A DNA stretch of 33,154 bases from an uncultured Bacilli bacterium. GTDB taxonomy: Bacteria; Bacillota_I; Bacilli_A; RF39; UBA660. Under the pieces are notes generated by a model. The model did not search any database. It had not been told where the DNA came from and worked only from the letters and a program-made list of their open reading frames with translations. The number at the start of each line of letters is the position of its first letter. Positions within the stretch are counted from its first letter, which is position 1. A program made the position numbers and the translations under genes. The stretch is taken from positions 1 to 33,154 of the forward strand of contig CAKOLL010000013.1 in NCBI GenBank assembly GCA_934096295.1. The letters run 5' to 3'. Below, piece by piece: positions 1-6,869 of this stretch.

Positions 1-273
1 AAAAGATTAAATAAAGAAGATGTATTCATATATGATATTACTCCGGAGGAAGAAGAAAAGTACATTAAAAATACTGAGAAAAATATTGCCAGAAGAGAAG
101 GATTAGAGGAAGGACTTAAAAAGGGGTTAGCTAAAGGACTTAAGTCTGGTAAAATAGAAGCTCAATGTGAGATGACAAAAAATTTATTAAAAGAGAATAT
201 TCCTATAGAAAAGATTGTGGCTGTAACAGGATTATCTGAAGAAGAAATAAAAAATATTGATATTAGCAAATAA
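1..273 (+). CDS. Rpn-family (PD-(D/E)XK) nuclease/transposase-like protein, C-terminal fragment
   Basis: The reading frame is open from base 1 to a TAA at 271-273, so only the last 90 residues are in the window and the N-terminus lies upstream. The visible part has a charged linker of repeated E-G-L-x-x-G-L/K steps (about residues 35-55) followed by a short helical tail with ITG/VTGLSEEEI-like spacing. Rpn/'PD-(D/E)XK nuclease family transposase' proteins of Bacillota end this way: a Lys/Glu/Gly repeat linker, then a helix-turn-helix-like tail. The catalytic domain is not visible, so activity cannot be judged. A terminator follows 43 bases after the stop. Confidence 0.6.
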   Translation, partial: KRLNKEDVFIYDITPEEEEKYIKNTEKNIARREGLEEGLKKGLAKGLKSGKIEAQCEMTKNLLKENIPIEKIVAVTGLSEEEIKNIDISK

Positions 274-316
274 AATTTTTAATTCAAATTCACTTTATTG
301 TTAACAACTTTATTTT

Positions 317-339
317 GACACATATATGTGTCTTTTTTT
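317..339 (+). terminator. Rho-independent terminator after the Rpn-like gene
   Basis: A perfect 8-bp palindromic stem (GACACATA / TATGTGTC, 317-332) is followed directly by seven T on the plus strand. Confidence 0.75.
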
Positions 340-386
340 GAAATTTCGACAATAATTTACACTCTAAAATTTTCAAACTTATTTGT

Positions 387-431
387 TTGATTTAATGGCT
401 TAGCTTTGTTATAATAGTTCCTATAGGAACT
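387..431 (+). promoter_or_regulatory. Sigma-A promoter with palindromic operator
   Basis: TTGATT at 387-392 and a perfect TATAAT at 410-415 are separated by 17 bases. Directly after the -10 box lies a perfect 16-bp palindrome, AGTTCCTATAGGAACT (416-431), covering the expected transcription start. That position suits a repressor operator; alternatively the palindrome is the 5' hairpin of the RNA. No ORF lies downstream on this strand before the convergent gene ending at 726, so the transcript would be non-coding. Confidence 0.55.
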
Positions 432-650
432 TTGATTGTTGGGTGTTAGTCTTCTTTATTTTAATAAATGAAGAAGAAATTTTATGAGGTTAAAAACTTT
501 CATTCTGAGGGTTTTGGCATTTATATCATTTGATTGTTATTAATTATCATTTTGATTTTGATAATAAAGAAATAATACCCAATCAAGCTTGATTGGGTGC
601 CAAACATATTTTGGCTAACACTCAACGCGCAAAATTAGAGTGTCCCATTT
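432..650 (+). ncRNA. Candidate structured non-coding RNA
   Basis: The stretch has no ORF but strong potential structure. A 12-bp long-range helix can form between 438-449 (GTTGGGTGTTAG) and 615-626 (CTAACACTCAAC), with one G-U pair. Inside it are a hairpin at about 450-477 (TCTTC.../...GAAGA), a perfect 22-nt palindrome at 577-598 and a GCCAAA/TTTGGC hairpin at about 599-615. The 3' arm of the long helix can instead pair locally (ACACTC 618-623 with GAGTGT 638-643), so two exclusive folds exist. Transcription would start from the promoter at 387-415. I do not recognise the family; the size and closing helix resemble 6S RNA, but two successive 3' hairpins do not fit well. Confidence 0.45.
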
Positions 651-725
651 TGTATTTTATGCAAATTTCTTTTTGCTAAATACATCATATCATAACTAGT
701 TATTTTTTCAAGTTGAGATATTTAA

Positions 726-1820
726 TTAATTTTGTTGATATTTTGTTATGTCGTTTACTCTTAATGCAAAGTAAGGGACATCTTTTTTATTTTCTTTTAA
801 GAATAATGCAAATGTGTCATCTATATTAAAGTCCCTTGGTTCAGTTGGCTCAATAGCTAACTCTTTTTTTACGTCCATTCCTGCTTCACTTTTTACTTTA
901 CCACCTTTTTCATTTATTTGAAATTCTATGCTTTGTATTGCTTTTTCAATTATACATGTGTCTCCATCTGCAGCCATAAAAGGTTTATTTTCAATTTCTG
1001 TGAATTCTTTTTTTACTTTAAAATCCAAATATGGAGCTTTAAAGTTTTCTTCATTTGTTAATGATATTGAATCAGTATATTTTTCTTTTTCACTTAATAA
1101 ATTTTCGTATATTTCATTAAATGTTGTTCCTTTTGGATTCTTATAGAATATTAATTCATCATTATTTTTTGTTGATATCGATATAGCAAAATCATCTTCA
1201 TTATTATAAAATAACACCGTTATTTGAGATTTAACTTTACTTGTTGATTTTTCATCTGTACCAAAATATTTTATATCCTTAGCATCTTTAAAAGATCCTT
1301 TTTCCAATTCTTTAAATTTATAATTGAATTCAAATTCACGATACAACATTGAATAGAAAAAATATCTTTTGCTATATGGATTCTCATTATTATTTAGGTT
1401 ATTTTCATCCCAGTCAAAGTCATTTATGATATCACTTGTTTGATTAAATTTTTCTTTTATTTCCTTTTCAATTTCATCTTTTAATTTTAATGTTTTTAAA
1501 CCATAATTTTTGTAATAATAGTCTTCACTTATCATTTTGTCAGTAAAGTATTCTTTGTTTAAATTATCAACTGTTTTACTTTTTTCTTCAAAAACAATAT
1601 CTTGTTTAATAAGTTCATTTTTAAAATCATTCCATACTAGTTGAAATGTTGGGCTCCATGCTGTATCAGTTGTTATCTCGTCATACATTGTTGGAACTAT
1701 GGTTATTCCTTTGATTTCTTTTAAATCCCTTTCGTTATCTTTTTTGTAAATTACTCCGACTGCAATAGCTATTGTTGCTACTACTAATAAAGATATTTTA
1801 ATAATTGTTTCTTTTTTCAT
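726..1820 (-). CDS. Membrane-anchored serpin-like protein
   Basis: 364 residues. Residues 7-24 are one hydrophobic segment after a KK start, a signal anchor or uncleaved signal peptide that places the rest outside the cell. The C-terminal 90 residues resemble the serpin fold: an 'AIQSIEFQINEKGG' stretch at the place of the serpin strand-5A/hinge signature (AxxxxIEVNEEG), then about 25 residues of loop, then 'FALFLKENKKDVPYFALRV', matching the closing serpin pattern (hydrophobic pair, short loop, F-x-x-R-V). A 'TAWSP' near residue 53 fits the early serpin SP motif. The hinge lacks the small alanine-rich run of inhibitory serpins, so it may not be an inhibitor. The start has AAGGAGA 5 bases upstream. 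This is family inference by eye. Confidence 0.5.
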   Translation of the reverse strand: MKKETIIKISLLVVATIAIAVGVIYKKDNERDLKEIKGITIVPTMYDEITTDTAWSPTFQLVWNDFKNELIKQDIVFEEKSKTVDNLNKEYFTDKMISEDYYYKNYGLKTLKLKDEIEKEIKEKFNQTSDIINDFDWDENNLNNNENPYSKRYFFYSMLYREFEFNYKFKELEKGSFKDAKDIKYFGTDEKSTSKVKSQITVLFYNNEDDFAISISTKNNDELIFYKNPKGTTFNEIYENLLSEKEKYTDSISLTNEENFKAPYLDFKVKKEFTEIENKPFMAADGDTCIIEKAIQSIEFQINEKGGKVKSEAGMDVKKELAIEPTEPRDFNIDDTFALFLKENKKDVPYFALRVNDITKYQQN

Positions 1821-1918
1821 ATAGTCTCCTTGTAATTATAATAACATACTTTTTTAAGTATTCAAATATTTATATCATAATTTTTATGTAAGTTAAATCA
1901 AAATATAACTTTGTTTTT

Positions 1919-3544
1919 TTACTGATTTTCTTCTTCTAATAATTCATAATGCATAACAATATCTCTATCATAATAGGTAATACGTCCACTTGGTAAAAGT
2001 AGCATTCTATTAATATTAAGATTATCAACAAAATCCAAATTGTGTGATACTACAAGCATTGTTCCTTCATAATTTTTAAATGTATCTGAAATTATTAACT
2101 GAGTCATTGGATCTAAGTGATTGGTAGGTTCATCTAAAAGTAAAGTATTGGCACCAGTTAAAGATATTTTAGCTAAAGCTACACGGCTTCGTTCTCCGGG
2201 AGATAAAACCTCAACTTTTTTAAAAATATCTTCTCCAGAAAATAGAAAACTACCTAACATTCTTCTTATTTCATAATCAGCAAGCCCAAAATTAGCAAAA
2301 TTTTCTAAAATTGTTTTATTAGGCTTTAGTATTTCATGTTCTTGAGCATAGTATGCTATATCTGTTTTTTCTGTTATTTCAATGTTTCCTTCAAGGGGAG
2401 TTAAATAACCCATTATTAAACGTAAAAGGGTTGTTTTACCTATACCATTTTCACCCACTACTAAAAGTTTTTCACCACGGGATAAATCAAAATTTAAATT
2501 TTCATATAATAAGTTTTCTTCATCATAACCAAATGTTAAATTATTGCACTTAATTGGTATACTAAAACTTGGTCTATTTATTTTCATTTTAAATTTAGTA
2601 TATTTATTTTTCTTTTCTAATTCTATTTTTTCACTTTCTAATTTTTCTAACTTTTTAATTCTATCTTTAGCAATATTAGCTTTCTTTTCATTGCCTCGGA
2701 TATATTTAGCTATTATATTTTTTAACTTTTCCTCTTCTTTTACTTGACGATCATATAATCTTTTCTTTGCTAAGTCTCTTTCATTTTTTATCTTGATATA
2801 TTTTTCATAATTACCATTATACATCTCAACGTTATGTTTTATTTTATCAACATATAAAGTCTTTTTTGTTACCTCATTTAAGAATTCTATATCATGGGAA
2901 ATTACTAAAATAATACCATGATAATTTTTTAAATAATTAATTATATAATCTTTTGTATCTAAATCTAAGTGATTTGTGGGTTCATCTAAAAGCATTATTT
3001 CAGGATTTGAATATAAAAGTCTTGCAAAAGCAACTTTAGATTTTTGTCCACCGGATATATTTTTAAGTTTTAAATCAAGGAGACTATCCTCGATATTCAT
3101 TCCACTTATAATTTTAAGTAATGAACTCTCGGCATTATATTCATCATAGTATTCAAGTAGTTCACTGACATGGTTTATTTTCTTATAATATTTTTTTAAT
3201 TCATATTCATTATCTAAATTTGCAATTGTTTCATATAAGGAATTTAATTCTTCTTTAAGCTTTTTTATTGGTCTTCCTTCGAGTAAGTATTCAAAAACAG
3301 TTTCTTCTTCATTACTTGCATCATCCATTATAACTTGTGGTAAATAACCTAAATTAATTTTAGTATTTAAGGTAATATTTCCAGAGTCTGGAGTTATATT
3401 TCCAAGGATGATATTAAATAATGTTGATTTACCTGCACCATTTACCCCGATTATACCTACTTTATCATTGTTATTAACTTGAAATGATACATTATCAAAT
3501 ATAGTTTGAGTACCAAAAGACATACATAAATTTTCTATTTTCAT
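1919..3544 (-). CDS. ABC-F family ATPase (two ABC domains, ribosome-associated type)
   Basis: 541 residues, no membrane segments. Domain 1 has Walker A GVNGAGKST (about residue 35), signature SGGQKSK and Walker B MLLDEPTNHLD; domain 2 has GENGIGKTT, a signature altered to LSPGERSR, and LLLDEPTNHLD. The charged helical linker between them (KKRLYDRQVKEEEKLKN and onward) is the ABC-F interdomain linker. ABC-F proteins act on ribosomes as translation factors or antibiotic-protection proteins; which subfamily cannot be told. I chose the ATG at 3544, not the one six codons upstream, because AGAGGTG lies just before it and within the longer version. Confidence 0.88.
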   Translation of the reverse strand: MKIENLCMSFGTQTIFDNVSFQVNNNDKVGIIGVNGAGKSTLFNIILGNITPDSGNITLNTKINLGYLPQVIMDDASNEEETVFEYLLEGRPIKKLKEELNSLYETIANLDNEYELKKYYKKINHVSELLEYYDEYNAESSLLKIISGMNIEDSLLDLKLKNISGGQKSKVAFARLLYSNPEIMLLDEPTNHLDLDTKDYIINYLKNYHGIILVISHDIEFLNEVTKKTLYVDKIKHNVEMYNGNYEKYIKIKNERDLAKKRLYDRQVKEEEKLKNIIAKYIRGNEKKANIAKDRIKKLEKLESEKIELEKKNKYTKFKMKINRPSFSIPIKCNNLTFGYDEENLLYENLNFDLSRGEKLLVVGENGIGKTTLLRLIMGYLTPLEGNIEITEKTDIAYYAQEHEILKPNKTILENFANFGLADYEIRRMLGSFLFSGEDIFKKVEVLSPGERSRVALAKISLTGANTLLLDEPTNHLDPMTQLIISDTFKNYEGTMLVVSHNLDFVDNLNINRMLLLPSGRITYYDRDIVMHYELLEEENQ

Positions 3545-3599
3545 GTTGCACCTCTTTGCCATATCATTTTAACATAAAATATTTACAAATACAAAAGAA

Positions 3600-3619
3600 C
3601 TGATGTGTTTAATCATCAG
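3600..3619 (-). terminator. Probable terminator between small ORF and ABC-F gene
   Basis: A 6-bp stem CTGATG/CATCAG encloses the stop codon of the small upstream ORF; on the minus strand it is followed by TTCTTTTG. Confidence 0.4.
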
Positions 3620-3800
3620 ATTCTTCGATTATTTTTTTTAATTTGTTTATTTGTCTATTTAAAAGAATGCATAATTTATTTATTCTTGTATCAGAAAAGT
3701 TTGTTAAATGTTGATATTTATGTAATGTATCATCAAACCATTCAGGAAGATTATCCAAATTTTTTATATCAATTCTTTTTATATTTTTTTACTTTGACAT
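3609..3800 (-). pseudogene. Small degraded ORF (about 63 residues)
   Basis: On the minus strand an ATG at 3800 opens a frame that reads MSK, a TAA at codon 4 (3789-3791), then 59 open codons with a natural-looking hydrophilic composition (DNLPEWFDDTLHKYQHL, then a Leu/Lys/Ile helix ending IIEESDD) and a TAA at 3609. A hairpin surrounds the stop. No convincing ribosome binding site precedes the ATG. The coherent sequence after the early stop suggests a small gene with a nonsense mutation, or a non-standard downstream start. Function not recognised. Confidence 0.35.
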
Positions 3801-3910
3801 TTCTATCAGTTTTTATTTTAACATTTATAATTAACCTAAAAAGTATGTGTAATAATGTGGTTTATCAATTACTTTTTTTATATTTTATACCCACATCATA
3901 ATACAAAAAA

Positions 3911-3991
3911 TGAGGTAAATCGTTCATTATTGGTCGATCTTTTTACCTCATTTTGTCCAGGTTTCATCGGGGTTTATTCAAAACTGTCCGT
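3911..3991 (+). mobile_element. Solo right end of the window's IS (copy A)
   Basis: The sequence is near-identical to the right ends of copy B (about 4361-4437) and copy C (about 32987-33063). It starts with an inverted repeat (GAGGTAAA ... TTTACCTC) that can fold into a hairpin and ends in AAAACTGTCCGT, the inverse of the left-end ACGGACAGTTTT. No transposase sequence precedes it, so it is a fossil end. Confidence 0.65.
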
Positions 3992-4014
3992 CAATCAGTT
4001 ATGATTACTTAGCT

Positions 4015-4437
4015 ACGGACAGTTTTTATAAATTAAAAATTTGATATAACTATCACGTTATACCAAATCCTCTTAAAAACTCTTTAAAAATGGCAACTCT
4101 AATGTTAAAATAATAATATCCAATAAAATAAAAAGGAGTTGCCATGACTAAATTATACAATACACAAACAGAAATTACAAATAAAATTCGTGAATTTTCA
4201 AAAAATAATGTTCCAAATTTACGAAAAACTCAGTTAAATATCATTCCAGAAATTTTATTTGGAATGATTTCTTCTGAATCTGTTGTATCTTCAGATATAG
4301 CTAAATGTTTAAAAAATGAATTTTCATTTATTCAATTAGAATCTATTCAAAGAAGAATTGAGGTAATTCGTTCATTATTGGTCGAACTTTTTACCTCATT
4401 TTGTCCAGGTTTCATCGGGGTTTATTCAAAACTGTCC
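4015..4437 (+). mobile_element. Internally deleted IS copy B
   Basis: Left end ACGGACAGTTTTTATAA at 4015 and right end AAAACTGTCCGT at about 4426-4437 bound a 423-base remnant. It keeps the transposase start (4144) but jumps after about 70 codons straight into the right-end hairpin segment, so most of the transposase is gone. It lies 23 bases after copy A in the same orientation. Confidence 0.7.
4144..4360 (+). pseudogene. IS transposase N-terminal fragment
   Basis: The ATG at 4144 has AAAAGGAG 6 bases upstream. The first 70 residues (MTKLYNTQTEI..., LRKTQLNIIPEILFGMI, SSDIAKCL) align with the N-terminus of the copy C transposase at 31683 (MSKLYNTQEDF..., IRKTQLNILPYIIFDM, TSDIAKEL). The frame continues to 4491 only through IS right-end and flanking sequence, so the DDE domain is absent and the fragment is inactive. 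Confidence 0.7.
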
Positions 4438-4442
4438 GTCAA

Positions 4443-6401
4443 TCAGTTTATAATTATCGGGTCGCTCATGCTTCCACTCCCTGATTTATAAGTTATGGAA
4501 GACTCGAGATTGAAGGACGGCCGAACGGCAAGGGTGGCGAACACTTCGCTGTTGAACAGGTTACTAGCGTTTTGCACATTGAAAGCATAGTCCGAATCGT
4601 CCGCAGAACGGGAAATTGTCCATTCACTTAATCCCATATACATCCAATTATTACTTGTAGCATCAAAATAATTATATATTTTCATTACTGTTGTCCATAA
4701 TTCTGGACTTGCCGCAAAACCATATTCACTTACGTACATTAAGCCTATTTTTGCTTTATATTCTGTGGCGTTATCTGTACTGTTCAGCGGATTCGGATTT
4801 ACTATTTCATTTTGATATGCTAGGGATGGTATTATTTCACCTATATTATCCCACGTATTTCCTCCGACTTTCCATGTTGTCACAGCTATTTTATTTGCCC
4901 ATTCTGTTCCAATATTATTTATAAAGTTTGTATTTAAATTTGTTTTATTTAGTAAACTTTTGCTCCACGTATTATTATAATTTGCTGTATCTGATTTATA
5001 ATTCCAATAATATACTCCGATGTCTGACTTTTCTTTTGTACCTTTATAATAATTTGTTGGCATTCCTGCTTCTTCGGCATTTTGTGAATAATCTCCATCT
5101 GTTCCAAGTAGTGTACTTGATGCATAATCATATTTTATTAATTTTACTTTATCATCTATTACTCCGATAATTCTATATAAATTATCTGTTGGACATGGAC
5201 TTGCTGTTGATCCAAAACATACAAAATTTGATACATCTTCTTGTGCTAAGGATACCAAAGTTTCTTCTCCTGCTCCTACCTCTTCGATTCCTAACCAATA
5301 TTGACTTGATATTGTTACAAAATATGCATTTCCTGTACATGCTGTTTGGGTAACAGTTCCACCGTTCCATAAATATACATCTGAACCTGAATCAGTAATG
5401 CATTTACTATTTGTACTATCCCATTTTACTGTTGTCTTATCAGTAAACATTTTACTAAATGATTTATCTCCATACATGACATCACTGCCATTTGTAACTT
5501 TATAAACATTTGAGCAATCTCCTTTTTTTGAATTATTAATGGCTTCGTTAATGTTTATTACATCATTTCCATTATATTTACATGAGTAATAATCTGGGTG
5601 AGCATCTCTTCCTGAATATCTATAACTATTGTCTCCTGCTCCATTTGCTAAACTCGCATTATGTATTGTTATTCTTGATGTGTCATAGCCTAAATTGCCA
5701 TATTTTATTATACAATCTTTTAAGTTTTCTCCATCACTACAATAATCTGCTATTGTTGGATTGTATCCTCCTTTTTTAACTACAACTTTTGCTCCAAAAT
5801 TCTTTCCAGCATTTTTTGATTGGTCTGCATTATAGTTTATCATTGTTATTGTAATATTCCATTGTTCTTCTTTTCTTGGGTTTGCTGTTATTTCCCTATT
5901 ATCTAATATTGTTACTAATCCTGTTACTCCAGTTATATCATATCCTGATATTGATGCTCCACTTGCATCTGTTACTGTTTTATATGTTAAATTTGATAAA
6001 TTTGTTATGGCATTTCCATCTGCATCTGTTATGCTTAGTATCAATTCTGGTGTGTCTGTATTTATTGAATAACCAAATGTATTTGTATATATACTTAGAT
6101 ACAAATAGTAATTTTGTGTTGCTGTATTTGTTTTACTATTTGCAGTCAATAATGCTTTGGCAAATGTTGAACCTGTTTGGTTACCAGTCCCTTGTGCAAA
6201 GTTTTCTTGATCTAACGTTAATGTGATTGGATCTCCGGTTTCAAATGTTAAGGTATCCACAGTATTTGCATTAATCCTGATATCTGTTTGTGAACCTTCT
6301 CCAGTCTGTGCTGCAAAATATGCATATGTTGCTCCGATGATTAATATTATTAATGCTAACAATGATACTATTGTTACTATTTTTGTTTTGTTCTTTTCCA
6401 T
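4443..6401 (-). CDS. Large secreted/surface protein with hypervariable C-terminal lectin-like segment
   Basis: 652 residues. A signal peptide or anchor (residues 1-30, MEKNKTK then 20 hydrophobic residues and an ATYAYFAA junction) indicates export. Residues 35-220 are a Thr/Asn-rich beta domain like TasA/camelysin-type proteins. From about 220 the protein has cassettes shared with the paralogue at 20008-21291 (NGAGD-SYR, CFGS-PCP-NLYRIIGV, LLGTDGDY, IGTEWANKI, TTWKVGGNTWDNI, IGLMY-SEYGF). The last 75 residues run WMYMGLSEWTISR ... LAVRPSFNL, a C-type-lectin-like end. The DNA of that end (about 4500-4617) is strikingly GC-rich against its AT-rich surroundings. ATG at 6401 is preferred because AAAGGTGG lies 8 bases upstream. 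The stop codon falls at the edge of IS copy B. Likely a surface adhesin; partner unknown. Confidence 0.7.
   Translation of the reverse strand: MEKNKTKIVTIVSLLALIILIIGATYAYFAAQTGEGSQTDIRINANTVDTLTFETGDPITLTLDQENFAQGTGNQTGSTFAKALLTANSKTNTATQNYYLYLSIYTNTFGYSINTDTPELILSITDADGNAITNLSNLTYKTVTDASGASISGYDITGVTGLVTILDNREITANPRKEEQWNITITMINYNADQSKNAGKNFGAKVVVKKGGYNPTIADYCSDGENLKDCIIKYGNLGYDTSRITIHNASLANGAGDNSYRYSGRDAHPDYYSCKYNGNDVININEAINNSKKGDCSNVYKVTNGSDVMYGDKSFSKMFTDKTTVKWDSTNSKCITDSGSDVYLWNGGTVTQTACTGNAYFVTISSQYWLGIEEVGAGEETLVSLAQEDVSNFVCFGSTASPCPTDNLYRIIGVIDDKVKLIKYDYASSTLLGTDGDYSQNAEEAGMPTNYYKGTKEKSDIGVYYWNYKSDTANYNNTWSKSLLNKTNLNTNFINNIGTEWANKIAVTTWKVGGNTWDNIGEIIPSLAYQNEIVNPNPLNSTDNATEYKAKIGLMYVSEYGFAASPELWTTVMKIYNYFDATSNNWMYMGLSEWTISRSADDSDYAFNVQNASNLFNSEVFATLAVRPSFNLESSITYKSGSGSMSDPIIIN
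4500..4625 (-). other. Candidate variable repeat (VR) of a diversity-generating retroelement
   Basis: This segment codes for residues from EWTISR to AVRPSFNL. Aligned without gaps to 20075-20195, about 26 codons differ, mostly in positions one and two (roughly 34 differences against 11 at position three), often leaving a C or T third base (TTC/GAC, AAC/GGC, TTC/AGC, AAT/CGT, AAC/TAC). Adenine-directed mutation of AAY codons gives this pattern. Flanking codons (WMYMGL, EWTISR, AVRP) are conserved. Confidence 0.55.
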
Positions 6402-6578
6402 ATTTACTACCACCTTTTATTTTATTATGTTTATTTTTTTACAAAGTATTTATCCTACATTATTATTTTACAACAATTAATTGATTATGTAAATATCAAA
6501 TAGATATCATTGTAATATCTTATCATTACTATTCTTACATTAATAATGTTAGCATAATTTATCGCTTTTTATGAACGG

Positions 6579-6625
6579 CACTGTGGCCGTGGTTCACGGA
6601 AATTTAATATGACACAATGGTCGTG
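6579..6625. promoter_or_regulatory. Candidate operator: two imperfect direct repeats before the XRE gene
   Basis: CACTGTGGCCGTG (6579-6591) and CACAATGGTCGTG (6613-6625) share 10 of 13 bases, 34 bases apart, directly upstream of the XRE regulator start at 6636. A small CGTG-GTT-CACG palindrome overlaps the first copy. The stretch is GC-rich for this genome. Autoregulation by the XRE protein is an inference. Confidence 0.4.
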
Positions 6626-6635
6626 AGGTATAATT

Positions 6636-6839
6636 ATGTTTAAAGAATATAGAATTAAAAGGAAAATAACGCAAGAACAATTAGCTGATTTAACAAATTT
6701 AGATACTAGAACTATACAAAGAATAGAAAATAATGAAAGAACTCCATCGATAGAAAGTTTTTCAAAATTAGTTAAAGCATTAGAAATAACTGATGAAGAT
6801 GTATTGAAATATATTAAGAAGTTTAATAAGGGCATGTAA
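6636..6839 (+). CDS. Small XRE-type helix-turn-helix regulator
   Basis: 67 residues, essentially one HTH_3 domain: YRIKRKITQEQLADLTNLDTR, the recognition helix TRTIQRIENNERTPS, then a short helical tail. GAGGT lies 6 bases before the ATG. It is the only plus-strand gene in this stretch, convergent with the acyltransferase gene, and shares a bidirectional terminator with it. The target is probably its own promoter, where paired repeats occur; it could also be a remnant of a mobile element. Confidence 0.8.
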   Translation: MFKEYRIKRKITQEQLADLTNLDTRTIQRIENNERTPSIESFSKLVKALEITDEDVLKYIKKFNKGM

Positions 6840-6869
6840 AAAGAAACGCCGTACTATTGCGTTTCTTTT
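6838..6869. terminator. Bidirectional terminator between XRE gene and acyltransferase gene
   Basis: A 10-bp stem AAAGAAACGC/GCGTTTCTTT, with A and T tracts on either side, serves both converging genes. The TAG of the minus-strand gene (6854-6856) lies in its loop. Confidence 0.85.

Noticed and set aside
432..650. 6S RNA
   Set aside because: Length and closing helix are suggestive, but two hairpins in a row on the 3' side and a hairpin directly after the 5' strand do not match the 6S layout.
3605..3901. Plus-strand ORF of 98 residues rich in Phe/Leu
   Set aside because: Antisense to the small degraded ORF at 3609-3800 and lacking a ribosome binding site; the minus strand has the natural composition.
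4691..6226. Several plus-strand ORFs rich in Leu/Tyr
   Set aside because: They are antisense shadows of the large surface protein; composition and lack of ribosome binding sites show no coding signal.
6569..6835. 88-residue minus-strand ORF opposite the XRE gene
   Set aside because: Antisense shadow; the plus strand has the HTH and ribosome binding site.
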